Assembly: GCA_951799405.1 (NCBI GenBank)
Contig: OX637356.1
Location: 11,369,229 to 11,433,228, forward strand
Length of the DNA stretch: 64,000 nt
Reading direction: 5' to 3'
Source of the DNA: Agapetus fuscipes
Taxonomy: Eukaryota > Arthropoda > Insecta > Trichoptera > Glossosomatidae
Made by a program: the position numbers and the translations under genes. Below the pieces are notes generated by a model. That model was not told the DNA's origin. It did not search any database and saw only the letters and a list, made by a program, of their open reading frames with translations. Of this stretch, positions 42,555 to 52,314 are shown piece by piece (within the stretch, counting starts at the first letter, position 1; every line of letters starts with the position of its first letter).

Positions 42555-43090
42555 CAACGACGCACGATACCATGTTGAAAGCACCGGTTCTCATCAGATC
42601 ACCGAAGTTAAGCAACATTGGGCGCGGATGCTACTTGGATGGGTGACCGCTAGGTACACCGCGTGTTGTTGGCATTTCTTGAACCGGTCCGTAGTCCAGT
42701 GGCAACACTTCGGACTCGTAAATGGAAGGTTGTGGATTTGAATCCCGGCGGAGCACAATATACCTATACCATTTATATTTCCAAATGTGCTCAATTCGCT
42801 GGGTTGAAAAATTCATAAACCTTTACCAAAGACCGGTCACTGAAAGGACCATCCAACCTTGCAACAACTGGGTGTTGCTTGACAATTGATGCTTTCTACA
42901 GCGACAAGCAAGCTCGCAGAGGGCTCTTGAGGTGTGATACACACAAAAACAGCGCTCACCAAATAAATCATCCTAATATTATTATTATTATTCGTCCTCC
43001 CCAATTATCTCATAACGACATTCGACATCCAGGGTGACATAGTTCCCCAAGACTCTCAAGAATTCGGGAGCCTCCCGCACAGGATTCCTT
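42555..43090 (+). mobile_element. Composite 5S rRNA-tRNA SINE (family C5S), copy 1
   Basis: 42562-42675 is a 5S-like segment: GTTGAAAGCACCGGTTCTC, then ATCACCGAAGTTAAGCAAC (A-box region), then TACTTGGATGGGTGACCGC (C-box region), then GCGTGTTGTTGGC. It joins within about ten bases to the family C head (GGTCCGTAGTCCAGTGGC, B box TGAATCCCGG). The C body and tail follow, with the CCTCCCGCACAGGATTCC extension. It has two pol III promoter modules in one SINE, as in 5S-derived SINE3-type elements. It is not a 5S gene, because the 5' and 3' ends do not close. Confidence 0.85.
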
Positions 43091-43296
43091 AAAAAAAAAA
43101 AAAAGGAACAGTTGCAGCATTAAACTGCAATATATTAAAATAACAGTAAAAACAAAGGTTTTTTTGCATAGCACGTTTTCTGTGATGGAGCTGTCTGCGG
43201 ACCATAATATTATATTCTATGTCACCAAAATATCGTTGACCGAAAAGTCGTGTGGATCAACTGTCGTGTGACTAAATTTTCCGTGATCTATTTGTA

Positions 43297-43475
43297 TTCC
43301 TTGACTTATAGGTTGGTGTGAGGCTGACCAGAAATACTGTAGAAAATGGTTCACCTTTCTAAAGTCACCCCAAATTTCTAACTACACATGCAGCATTTGT
43401 ATTTAAACGCGTGTCTGTTTGTGGGCATGCATTTAATATGAATTTAAAATGATAATACATCTTTTTGTCAAGTTA
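43297..43475 (+). mobile_element. SINE-like family A, internally deleted, in FB2
   Basis: TCCTTGACTTATAGGTTGG is followed by a jump to ACACATGCAGCATTTG. The CAGGGAAGGTCGGC block is missing. Confidence 0.75.
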
Positions 43476-43640
43476 AAGGTCAACAGAGGTTGTAGGGCTT
43501 ATATTCATTAGATGTTTGGATTTTATTTTTTTAGTACACATGCAGCATTCGTAAGCAGCAATTTAAATGTGCCTGTTTGTGAGCATGCATTTAATATGAA
43601 TTTTAAATGTTAATTTATCTTTTTGCAACTTAACAACAAC
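43476..43640 (+). mobile_element. SINE-like family A, 5' truncated, in FB2
   Basis: It starts at AAGGTCAACAGAGGTTGTAG and ends TTTTTGCAACTTAAC. It overlaps the tail of the previous copy. Confidence 0.7.
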
Positions 43641-43745
43641 AATAATAACTAACAATCAATAACTAACAACAACAAGTTATCTGTGGCTGAGTTGTCTATT
43701 ACGGAAATGTCGTGGACCGAAAAGTTTTGTGGAAGGACTGTCGTG

Positions 43746-45223
43746 TAGAGGTGGCCGTTTAAACGAAAAGCAGTTTAAAATAGCTGCTTTTTATTTTAAG
43801 CAACTAAGCGCGCTTACAATTTAAACGAAAAGTCGTTTTGAAAAAAAAGCGTATAAAAAGTTGCTTCTCGTGTTATAAAGCTAAATCTGCCGTTTTTGTT
43901 TCTTACACTTTATGGTCTTAGCAAAATAGTTACAGTAATGAAAAAAATCAAGCATGTTTATTAATTTTTTATCTTAATTACAAAGCTTAAACAAAATATA
44001 TAACTTAAGAATTGCCACCACAAAAAATATTTAAAAAAACGCGTTTTTTTTACATTTTTGGCTTTTTTTTCGTGTGTGCTGTATTTTGGATTTTTTTTTT
44101 TTGCTTTTTACTTACAGAACTATACATTGTTTAGGTTCAATAATCAACATTTTTTCAATAATGTCAATAGTTTTTGAGTAAATATGGAAAAACTGTGTTC
44201 TTTGATTTAATTAAAATTTAATTCATTTAGTAGTTTCAGTTTTTCCAAATTTACTCAAAAACTATTGACATTATTGAAAAATTTTTGAGTATTTAACCTA
44301 AACAATGTATAGTTCTGTAAGTTAAAAGCAAAAAAAAAAATCCAAAATACAGCACACACGAAAAAAAAAGCTAAAAATGTAAAAAAAACGCGTTTTTTGA
44401 AAAAAAATTTTGTGGTGGCAATTCTTAAGTAATATATTTTATTTAAGCTTTATAATTAAGAAAAAAAAAAAATAAACATGCTTGATTTTTTTCATTACTG
44501 TAACTATTTTGCTAAGACCATAAAGTGTAAGAAGCAAAAACGGCAGATTTAGCTTTATAAGTTATAACACGCCATTAGCGTTTGAAAAAGCGGATAAAAA
44601 AAGCCGAAGCAACTTTCAACAACGAAACGAAAACGTCGTTTACAAAACGATTGAAAAAATGTAGCGCGCTTTTTCAATCGTTTTGTAAACGACGTTTTCG
44701 TTTCGTTTTAAACGAAAGTTGCTTCGGCTTTTTTTATCCGCTTTTTCAAACGCTAATGGCGTGTTATAACTTATAAAGCTAAATCTGCCGTTTTTGTTTC
44801 TTACACTTTATGGTCTTAGCAAAATAGTTACAGTAATGAAAAAAATCAAGCATGTTTAATATATTTTTTTCTTAATTATAAAGCTTAAACAAAATATATA
44901 ACTTAAGAATTGCCACCACAAAAAAATATTTAAAAAAACGCGTTTTTTTTACATTTTTAGCTTTTTTTTTCGTGTGTGCTGTATTTTGGATTTTTTTTTT
45001 GCTTTTAACTTACAGAACTATACATTGTTTAGGTTTAATACTCAAAAAAATTTCAATAATGTCAATAGTTTTTGAGTAAATAAGGAAAACTGAAACTGCT
45101 TAATGAATTAAATTTTATATTTACAATAAACCCAAAAAACGAAAAAACGCTTTTTAAGCTGCTTTTTTTAAAAAGCGTAAGCGTTTTTTCGTTTTTTTTA
45201 CTAAGCCGTTTTTTCCATCTCTA
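43746..45223. mobile_element. hAT element with triple inverted module
   Basis: The tips TAGAGGTGG and CCATCTCTA are inverted. CTGTCGTG at 43738-43745 and 45224-45231 is an exact 8 bp duplication of FB2 arm sequence. Inside, one module of about 320 bp (starting TTATAAAGCTAAATCTGCCG) appears at 43870-44190 (+), 44228-44560 (-) and 44775-45100 (+). This gives two overlapping palindromes centred near 44216 and 44664. Near the tips AAACGAAAA-type words repeat. No transposase is recognisable; the frame at 44582-44776 is a palindrome shadow. Confidence 0.8.
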
Positions 45224-45608
45224 CTGTCGTGTGACTGATTTGTCCATGGACGAGCTGTGTGTAGTGGATTATCTAGCACCAATTTGTCGTGGCAAGGTTA
45301 TACTCGAGTGAGGGGAAATCGACTGTAACAATTCGTTTTTTCACGTGAATGTAAAGTGAAGTTATTCCTACTTCACACCCAGTCAAGTTTGACCTTCTGG
45401 CTGAAGGAAATCCGAAAGAAAACTACTCGTATCCATTCAAATATTTCCGCTCTACTAACGTACTCATATGTTTTCTGAAAAACAAAAATATTGACTGGAC
45501 TACGAGTATTTTTTTGTTATTGCTAAAATCAGTCAGAGATAGTTAGAGTTCAGTTACCTCTAGGGTTATTTTAGCCATGAAAGAAAATGTTATTGATTAA
45601 ATAATTTG

Positions 45609-45816
45609 TTCTTTAACTTGTAGGATGGTATGTGACTGACCGGCCATACTGTAAACAATAATTATTTTGTTCAGTATCCTCCCTGTTTCAAAGAGGGGTG
45701 TAGGGCTTATGATTTGAGATTTGGGTTTTTATGTTGTAACTTTACAGGTGGCATGTGTAAGCGTGAATTTATCCGTGTCTACGTGTGGGAATGCATTTAA
45801 TATGGATCTGAAAAGT
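45609..45816 (+). mobile_element. SINE-like family A, diverged
   Basis: CTTTAACTTGTAGGATGG and GGTGGCATGTGTAAGCG can be aligned. The CTGTTTCAAAGAGG block is partly lost. Confidence 0.7.
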
Positions 45817-45869
45817 GAATGTATACATAAAAAATAATTAAAGATTAAATATATCTCTTTAGGTTACAA

Positions 45870-46025
45870 ATTTGGAATGAGCACATAAAAATGAAAAGCC
45901 CAAATCATAAATGAATTTATTTATGTACACATTATAATTTTAGACATCTCTTCCTAAAACAGGGGTTTCATTTGATAAGTGAACCATTTTTTACAGTAGG
46001 TATAGGTATTTAGCGTCATACTAAA
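45870..46025 (-). mobile_element. SINE-like family A, diverged
   Basis: The plus strand keeps CCTAAAACAGGGG, AAGTGAACCATTTTTTACAG and TAGGTATTTAGCGTCAT. It faces the previous copy. Confidence 0.6.
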
Positions 46026-46142
46026 CTATATAAATTTTTAAATAAATGAAAAAATGCGTTTTTAGAGAAAAAATAAATAAATACCGTCGAAAATGCGTCA
46101 ATTTTATTTTATTTTTCGAGAATTTTTCCTTATCAACCAGAC

Positions 46143-46271
46143 TGCCGAAAAAGTAGCACACTGAAGCAATATGCCACTCTCAGTGACAAACGCGTGATGG
46201 ATGAAGTCTCCGACGTACACTTGAACTTCAAAATCGGGGAAAAAATCCTTCAGCATATGGAAAGAAAATAA
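46143..46271 (+). other. Possible short terminal exon
   Basis: A pyrimidine-rich run ending TTATCAACCAG at 46140 looks like a splice acceptor. Past it, one frame stays open for 42 codons (including TLSDKRVMDEVSDVHLNF and KILQHMERK) and ends TAA within AAAATAAAATT, next to a possible AATAAA. Base and codon use look more coding-like than the surroundings. I recognise no family, and an exapted or decayed transposon piece is equally possible. Confidence 0.25.
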
Positions 46272-46274
46272 AAT

Positions 46275-46690
46275 TATATTTTATCCAAATTTTCTGCCTA
46301 CGTTCAATATATTTTTTACGTACTCTTGGAAATAGTTTTTTGAGAGATGAAATATTTATTGAATACCAAGTACATTGACACATGAAGGATTTTTTTCAAT
46401 CGTTACATTTTGTATGATAGATTAATGTTATTTTTTGCGAATATATTTGCATTGTGTGACAAGAAGTATAAAAAATGACGTGGAATTGAATTGAATTTAT
46501 TTGTTGAGAAATATTTTTTATTAGAAATTTGATGTTTTTAATAGTTCAAGGATATATTTTTTTTATTATGTTTTAAGTTTTATAATGAAAAAATTTGTAC
46601 AAAATTAAAAAAAAAACTTGTTTCATTTTTTAACTTTTGAGATGAAAGATTACAAAGTGAATGCCTCTGCAGTCAATGAAAAATCCTATT
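46275..46690. other. AT-rich DNA, no gene
   Basis: The end (46630-46690) is the inverted form of the flank seen at 6580 (ATTACAAAGTGAATGCCTC). Confidence 0.45.
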
Positions 46691-46699
46691 ATGTTACCA

Positions 46700-47128
46700 G
46701 ATAGACGTTACCATGTTGAAAGCACCGGTTCCCATAGATCACCGAAGTTAAGCAACATTGAGCGTGGATAGTACTTGGATGGGTTACCGCTTAGGTACAC
46801 CGCGTGTCGTTGGCATCTCGGACCGGTCCGTAGTCCAGTGGCAGCACTTCGGACTCGTAAATGGAAGGTTGTGGATTCGGATCCCGGCGGAGCACAAAAA
46901 TATACCTTTTAAATTTCCAAATGTGCTCTTCGTTGGGTTAAAAAATTCATAAATCTTTACCAAAGACCGGTCACTGAAAGGTCCATCCAACCTTACAACA
47001 ACTAGGTCTTGCTTGAGAACTGGCGCTTTCTACAGCGACGACCAAGCTCGCAGAGGGCTCTTGAGGTGTGATACACATAAAAACAGCACTCACCAAATAA
47101 ATCAACCTAATATTATTTATTATTATGC
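46700..47128 (+). mobile_element. Composite 5S rRNA-tRNA SINE (family C5S), copy 2
   Basis: The 5S-like part (46708-46815) keeps GTTGAAAGCACCGGTTCCC, ATCACCGAAGTTAAGCAAC, TACTTGGATGGGTTACCGC and CGCGTGTCGTTGGC. The C part starts GGTCCGTAGTCCAGTGGC only eleven bases later. The same junction as copy 1, in unrelated flanks, shows that the fusion itself is mobile. Confidence 0.85.
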
Positions 47129-47329
47129 ATAAAAAATCATAAATTTGTTTTTCAGGGTTTCGTAGTTCACAAAGGTTCCCAACCCCGTACCGTACCCCGA
47201 TTCGTATTTGTCCCAATAATCTGAAAGAGGCAAAAATTAAACTGTGTGAATTAGGTATTTTTATTTATTTGTTAGAGTTTGTAATTTTTTTGAGTGCCTA
47301 GGTTTATTAAATACGTTCGTAAGAAAATA

Positions 47330-47586
47330 ATCTACAATATAAATCTAAGCTGCAAAGATATGTATCATTTGAGATTCATATTAAATGCATTCCCACAAGC
47401 AGACACGCATAATTTCACGCTCACACATGCTGCATGTGGACCTACAGTATAAAAAAACCCATTTTCAAATGAACATAAGCCCTGCAACTCTTGCCGACCT
47501 TCCCTAAAACAGGGGTGACATTGGCAGAGTGAACCATTTTTTACAGTATGGGTGGTCAGCCTCATACCAACCTATAAGTCAAGGAA
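47330..47586 (-). mobile_element. SINE-like family A, subtype 1, complete
   Basis: Every block is present on the minus strand, from TCCTTGACTTATAGGTTGG to CTTAGATTTATATTG. The 66-codon frame here is a chance frame that recurs in many copies of the family. Confidence 0.9.
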
Positions 47587-47749
47587 TTTATTGTTTCATA
47601 ATCTACTTTTTTATATAAATAAGTATTTCAAGAGAATTAAAGCATTGTTCAAAATGTTTTTTTTTATTAATTTAAATGTACGCATATCTCTTTAACTTAG
47701 ATTACAAATAGATCGATGAAGTATTTGATATCGTTGACATTATAAAAAA

Positions 47750-47935
47750 ATATGATGTGGCTCTAGGCTGCTGCGGTCCATTCCTGGCTTCTGATGGAGG
47801 AATGGAATTCCTGAAGCAAGGCCTCTTCGGGCAGGATCAGCGGCCTGGCCCGAATAGCGTGGCACATTTATGCAGCGAATTTAGAACTCCCGTGCCACAC
47901 CTGGAGGCATGTGGGCAAAAATAAATCTCAACTTC
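47750..47935. repeat. GC-richer patch, possible LINE 3' end
   Basis: AGGCCTCTTCGGGCAGG, GCCACACCTGGAGGCATG and AAAATAAATCTCAACTTCATC precede a TA microsatellite. The layout suits a LINE 3' UTR, but no coding end is recognised. Confidence 0.35.
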
Positions 47936-47937
47936 AT

Positions 47938-47942
<5 letters not shown>

Positions 47943-47989
<47 letters not shown>
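47943..47989. repeat. TA microsatellite
   Basis: An uninterrupted run of about 23 TA units. Confidence 0.95.
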
Positions 47990-47993
<4 letters not shown>

Positions 47994-48100
47994 TGGTGAA
48001 GAGGAATGAAATTCCCCAACGTATTATGCCTGTCCAGAAACAGGTATTCACATCATCAATTGAGAATTAATTATTAATTACCCAATGACATAATAATTAT
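47994..48100 (-). mobile_element. SINE family D, 3' half
   Basis: GGTGAAGAGGAATGAAATTCC, CTGTCCAGAAACAGG and ATTACCCAATGACAT are present. A family A copy follows at once. Confidence 0.7.
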
Positions 48101-48103
48101 TTA

Positions 48104-48352
48104 TTCCTTGACTTATAGGTCGGTATGAGGCTGACCACCCATACTGTAAAAAATGGTTCACTTTGCCAATGTCACCCCTGTTTCAGGGAAGGTCGGCAAA
48201 AGTTGTGGGGCTTATGTTCATTTGCGGTTTGGATTTTATTTGTAAGTACACATTCAGCATTTGTAAGCGCGAACTACACTTGTTGGTTTGTGGGCATACA
48301 TCTGAGAGCTTTAAATGAATATATCCTTGCAACTTAGATAATAGATTATAGA
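48104..48352 (+). mobile_element. SINE-like family A, reference copy, subtype 2
   Basis: This copy shows the whole unit. Order of blocks: CCTTGACTTATAGG, GGTATGAGGCTGACCACCC, ACTGTAAAAAATGGTTCAC, CACCCCTGTTTCAGGGAAGG, GGCAAAAGTTGTGGGGC, CATTCAGCATTTGTAAGCGC, GTGGGCATACATCTGAG, and CAACTTAGAT followed by GATTATA repeats. No pol III A or B box is recognisable, so it may be a SINE of unknown head or a short LINE-derived unit. The tail of short GATTATA repeats, rather than poly(A), suggests a CR1/L2-like or RTE-like mobilising LINE. The frames seen in many copies (starting MRLTTHTVKNGSLCQ) are conserved by descent only. Confidence 0.85.
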
Positions 48353-48769
48353 TTATAGACATCAGCTGATTAACCAGGATCAAAACTATCGACGATCATA
48401 GCGCATGGTCGCTTAAGCCTGTACAATACTATATATCTTTTTAGTTGGTGGAAGAGGTTCTAGTGAAGCTTAAAGCATCGTGTTGTTTCAAAATATTTGT
48501 TTCAACATTTTTTTTCACAGGTAAGACTTCGCTTACGTCCACTGCTGGGGGATTTTCCTGCTCCCGAGAAAGTAGGAATTAAGTAACCATCTACCAATAA
48601 TGTCAACGCTTATATCGATTTTCTACCAAGAATACCGTCAAATAACAGGTCACCAGTCTCACCCTTTTTTCAAGGAGGAAATGAGTCAAATATATATTTT
48701 TTTACCATTGTTGGTAATCTAAAAACTTTTTTCAAAAATAGTATGAATATATGGAATCATGAAGATTAT

Positions 48770-49028
48770 CTAAATCTAAATCTAAAGCTAAGTTGCAAAG
48801 ATATGTATCATTTGAGGTTTCATATTAAATGCATGTCCACAGACAGGCACATGTAGGTTCGCGCCTACACATTCTGCATGCGTGCATACAAATGAACAAA
48901 ACCTCACATAAACATAAACCTTGCAACTCCTGGCGATTTTCCCTGAAACCGGGGGGGCATTGGCAAAAATGAACCGATTTTTACAGCACGGGGGAGGTCA
49001 GCGTCATATCAACCTATCAGTCAAGGAG
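48770..49028 (-). mobile_element. SINE-like family A, subtype 3, complete
   Basis: The plus strand reads AAATCTAAAGCTAAGTTGC to AACCTATCAGTCAAGGAG. It contains ACACATTCTGCATGCGTGC. Confidence 0.85.
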
Positions 49029-49289
49029 AATTTTCTAAATTTCCATAAATTTAGTATAATTTAAAAAAAATACAGTTTTCTTCCTTATGTAAATGGTTAA
49101 TTTGTCAAAAAATAATTGAAATAGTTTGAAGATAAAAGGGTTTGCGTTTTTGAAAATATTTTTATTCGAAGAAAATCTTTGAATGCTAATTTTGAGAACC
49201 TAGACCTCTATTGTATTTTTTTTCGTATGCCAACAATCTTTTTTAGTATAATTACAATAATTTTGTATTTAAAAAAACTAGCTCAGGTT

Positions 49290-49480
49290 TTCAAAACACT
49301 CATCCCGGTCTGGAAGCTCGGGCCCCAGTTTAGAGCGTCTTTTTGGGTCATCACCCCCACTCCAGGGAGGAGGTGTGCCCCGGAGTGCGCCGTTCAAGGA
49401 CACCGCACACACACACACCGGCACACGCCACCCAGTGACCTTCAAATCAAGGTCACGGGGACAAGCCTGATGGGTGCTGT
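49290..49480. other. GC-rich patch, unassigned
   Basis: TCATCACCCCCACTCCAGG, a CACACACACACAC run and AAATCAAGGTCACGGGG stand out. The frame at 49179-49484 crosses it without a known domain. Confidence 0.35.
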
Positions 49481-49699
49481 TTGATGGATGCAGTTTGCAT
49501 AGCTCGGATAAATGATGTGTATTTTGTCGTGTTGATGTTTATTTGAATAACAATAGTCGGCGCTATGGTGAAGCGAATCAAGACGGTAATCTCATTCCCA
49601 ATTAGAGTTTTTGAAATAAAGCAATGATGGTTCGATTTCCGTCGGTTCCTTGATGACAAATTTGACTCCAATCTAATCTAAGTTGCAAAATATAAGTAA

Positions 49700-49815
49700 C
49701 ATTCTACAGGAGGTCTAAGACGGTTGAGGACCTAAAGAGGAGGATGAAGACATTTTTCTTCGCCCAGTAAAATACTAAGCGCCCTTGGAGTGACATTGAG
49801 TCACGAAACGGCGCT
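49700..49815 (+). pseudogene. LINE C-terminal fragment (KTVEDLKRRMKTFFFAQ)
   Basis: The plus strand encodes SKTVEDLKRRMKTFFFAQ and a stop at about 49770, resembling the last residues of CR1/L2-type LINE proteins. A family A tail (TCTAATCTAAGTTGCAAAA) precedes it. Confidence 0.45.
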
Positions 49816-49849
49816 GAGAAGGAAATCATCATATTCTATAATCGCAAAC

Positions 49850-50178
49850 GCAAAACGCAACTAAGCCACACATATAGTGTAACTTCTTGCCGCGTTATCC
49901 CCGAAGGGGTCGCATGTGGCGAGTTGAACCTATTTATTTTTACAGGTAAGGGGGCCGGCCTTACGCCAACCACTTCAGTTGAAGTGGGGGTTTCCCAGCT
50001 CCCGAGGGGGCTGGTACTCATTTCTTGTGAAGGCTGAGTAAACCTTGCCGGTATTTTATTATGGGGTTTGTAATAAACACCGAAATAGGAAATCATTTCT
50101 GACACCCTCCTCGGTGGGATCCGAACCCGAGCTCACGGGGTAGAATGCAAGCACTCTACCAACTGAGCTATCGACCGG
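49850..50178 (-). mobile_element. SINE family B, reference copy
   Basis: This is the cleanest B copy. On the minus strand: head TAGCTCAGTTGGTAGAGTGC, B box GGGTTCGGATCCC, GGGTGTCAGAAATGATTTCC, a GGTTTACTCAGCCTTCAC block, GAGTACCAGCCCCCTCGGG, paired CACTTCAACTGAAGTGG words, CTTACCTGTAAAAATAAATAG, CGACCCCTTCGGGGATAACG and ACACTATATGTGTGGCTTAG. About 325 bp long, with no A tail; several short self-complementary words (CCCCTTCGGGG) would form hairpins in RNA. Confidence 0.9.
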
Positions 50179-50184
50179 ACGATA

Positions 50185-50434
50185 TAATCTATAATCTAAG
50201 CTGCAAGGATATGTAAGCATTTAAGGCTCATATGAAATGCATGCCCACAGACAGGCACATGTAGGTTCGCGCCTACACATTCTGCATGTGTGCATACAAA
50301 TAAAGAAAACCTCACATGGACATAAACCTTGCAACTCCTGCCGCCGTTCCCTGAACCGGGGTGGCATTGGCAAAAGTGAACCGATTTTTACAGCACGGGT
50401 GGTCAGCCTCGTACCAACCTATCAGTCAAGGAGC
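50185..50434 (-). mobile_element. SINE-like family A, subtype 3, complete
   Basis: It starts with TATAATCTATAATCTAAGC right after the B head and ends AACCTATCAGTCAAGGAGC. Confidence 0.85.
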
Positions 50435-50444
50435 ATTGATTCAC

Positions 50445-50606
50445 ATTATATGCATTTTCACAAAACAGACATGTTTAACTACAATATAAAAACCCGAATC
50501 TCAAATAAACATGCACCCTGCAACTCCTGCTGACCTTCCCTTAAATAGGGGTGACATTGGCAAAGTGAGCCATTTTCTACAGCATGGATGGTCAGCCGCA
50601 TACCAA
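50445..50606 (-). mobile_element. SINE-like family A, truncated and deleted
   Basis: It keeps TGACATTGGCAAAGTGAGCC and GGATGGTCAGCCGCATACC, and lacks the CATGCGGCATG block. Confidence 0.75.
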
Positions 50607-50729
50607 AAAAAATATATCATTAACTAAAACAAAAAGAAGTCCTTGCTTACTTCTTCTTCTTTTTCTTTGTGGCGGATTCCCGCATTCAGCAGGGGCGCGT
50701 CCTTGCTTACGTTAATAGCTTTTTTTGTC

Positions 50730-51005
50730 AGTAAAAGGTTGGTAGATTGAATTACTCTTCACAAGATTACAAAAAAAAAAACAGAATACAAAGGCATTTT
50801 AGTCGGTGCTATGACCGAGAGAGTCAAGTCGCTGTTTGGAACAGAATGACGTTGGTTCGAATCACGTCTGGCCCTTTGCCCATAAATCCGACCCTGGTAC
50901 AACAGATGCCGTTGCATGCATACAAGCTTCTGCTCTCACATGAGTTCAACTGGCCAGGCTAAATAGGTTGGTGAATTGCATTCCTCTTCATAAACCTATT
51001 AACAT
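50730..51005 (+). mobile_element. SINE family D, one tail piece plus one near-complete copy
   Basis: A 3' end (AAAGGTTGGTAGATTGAATT, CTCTTCACAAGATT) is followed from about 50795 by a whole copy with head GGTGCTATGACCGAGAGAGTC and B box GGTTCGAATCAC. Its AT-rich centre is replaced by ATGCATACAAGCTTCTGC. Confidence 0.75.
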
Positions 51006-51019
51006 TTTTTTTTAAACTT

Positions 51020-51225
51020 GATGAAGTTATACGCGAGTGGTCAGTAGCCTGATTGGCTGGCGTAACTACATGCGTCCTCAGATTAGCTTCACGGAAGCAG
51101 CCGAAGATCTCTTGAGGGCAACGAGTGATGCTTCGCTCGGCAGTCTTCACCTGGAATGGTCTTCAATGTTCAGCCCGGCCACATTCTGCCTGGAAGATCT
51201 AACATGGCGATGGACGTTGTAATTC
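51020..51225. other. GC-balanced segment with coding-like frames, unassigned
   Basis: Frames are open on both strands (51037-51222 plus, 50959-51150 minus), and GC is clearly above the flanks. No domain is recognised. It could be an old gene or transposon exon. Confidence 0.25.
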
Positions 51226-51296
51226 AATTCGGTTTCCTCCCATCAAAGGCGTTATCTGTGTACGTTGAGACGGTATCAGGAAATGAGTCTTTCTGT

Positions 51297-51540
51297 AATC
51301 TATAATCTAAGTTGCAAGGATATATTCATTTAAAGCTCTCAGATGTATGCCCACAAACCAACACGTGTAGTTCGCGTTTACAAATCCTGAATGTTTACTT
51401 ACAAATAAAATCCAAACCTCAAATGAACATAAGCCCCACAACTTTTGCTGACCTTCCCTGACACAGGGGTGACATTGGCAAAGTGAACCATTTTTTACAG
51501 TATGGGTGGTCAGCCTCATACCAACCTATAAGTCAAGGAA
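51297..51540 (-). mobile_element. SINE-like family A, subtype 2, complete
   Basis: It runs from TATAATCTATAATCTAAGTTG to CCTATAAGTCAAGGAATAA, nearly identical to the 53197 copy. Confidence 0.9.
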
Positions 51541-51574
51541 TAATTCTAATAAGGAATAATAATAAATTTCATAA

Positions 51575-51735
51575 TGTTATAATAATATTAGGATGATATA
51601 TTTGGTGAGCGCTGTTTTTGTGTGTATCACACCTCAAGAGCCCTCTATAATGTCAGTAGGTACACACATTCATGTCTTCTACATAAGTTGCAAGTATTTG
51701 CATATTTACGTTTATGGTTCATTTTAAATGCATGC
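51575..51735 (-). mobile_element. SINE C tail fragment joined to family A fragment
   Basis: 51575-51652 is the C tail (ATTAGGATGATATATTTGG, CACACCTCAAGAGCCCTC). From 51665 a family A 3' end (AAGTTGCAAGTATTTGC, AAATGCATGCCTACAAG) follows. Confidence 0.7.
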
Positions 51736-51739
51736 CTAC

Positions 51740-52310
51740 AAGAAGATATTGTAAAACAAAGAAAGTTCATGCATATAAATTAATTTCAATTTGATAAAAT
51801 TATAAATGATTTAGAAAAAAAACCTCAATTTTTAAAACTAAAGGTTTGTAATGTTATGAAAGGTATATTTTAAAAGAAAATATGTAAAAATACCACATAA
51901 TTAAGTTCACTTAATAAAGCCTTTATTTTATTAAGTGCCCCATTTCTGGAAATAACTTAATTTAGGGTCTTTTATTGCACGAATACGCCGGGACAAAGTG
52001 GCAAATTAAGCCCTTATCAAAATACCAAAGGATAACTTCGTTTTCGAGACGTGAAATGCTTTACGTGAAAAAAAACGTAAAGCACTCTTTTGTAGTGTTG
52101 TTGGGCGACCAAAGGTTGCTTGGCGGGTAACAGAACCTACCTCAACGTAACAGCTACAATCTGAGTAAAAAGTTGCTTCATGGAAAAAATACACTTGCTT
52201 ATAGAAAAAAAAAACGTAATCAGAAAATATTTCGTGTCAGTTCTGGCAAAACACACCAATTGAAAAAAAAAATATCAAAATTTTGTTGATTTGAAATCCA
52301 ACACAATATA
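51740..52310. other. Intergenic DNA with two small hairpins
   Basis: CACTTAATAAAGCC with its partner at 51911-51942, and TGCTTTACGT with ACGTAAAGCA at 52050-52083, form short hairpins. No gene was recognised. Confidence 0.4.
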
Positions 52311-52314
52311 GAAC

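Larger units (their letters stand above)
42492..45296. mobile_element. Foldback-like element FB2 with nested insertions
   Basis: The ends are CACGACAA (42497-42504) and its complement (45284-45291), each five bases inside the flanks. The flanks GCTATCCTCGAG (42480-42491) and GTTATACTCGAG (45297-45308) are direct repeats at 10 of 12 positions. The left arm is short (to about 42555). The right arm lies in pieces at 43173-43290, 43675-43745 and 45224-45291, separated by two family A copies and a hAT. Removing the insertions gives a layout like FB1. Confidence 0.75.

Noticed and set aside
44582..44776. 64-codon frame at the palindrome centre
   Set aside because: It is the read-through of the hAT palindrome, with both halves encoding K- and F-rich strings.
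42562..46815. 5S rRNA genes
   Set aside because: Both segments lack matching 5' and 3' ends and a T-run terminator, and run straight into a tRNA SINE.
47365..47565. Recurring short frame starting MRLTTHTVKNGSLCQ in many family A copies
   Set aside because: The frame is shared by descent of the SINE, ends at different points and is broken in most copies. No start context or coding constraint is visible.
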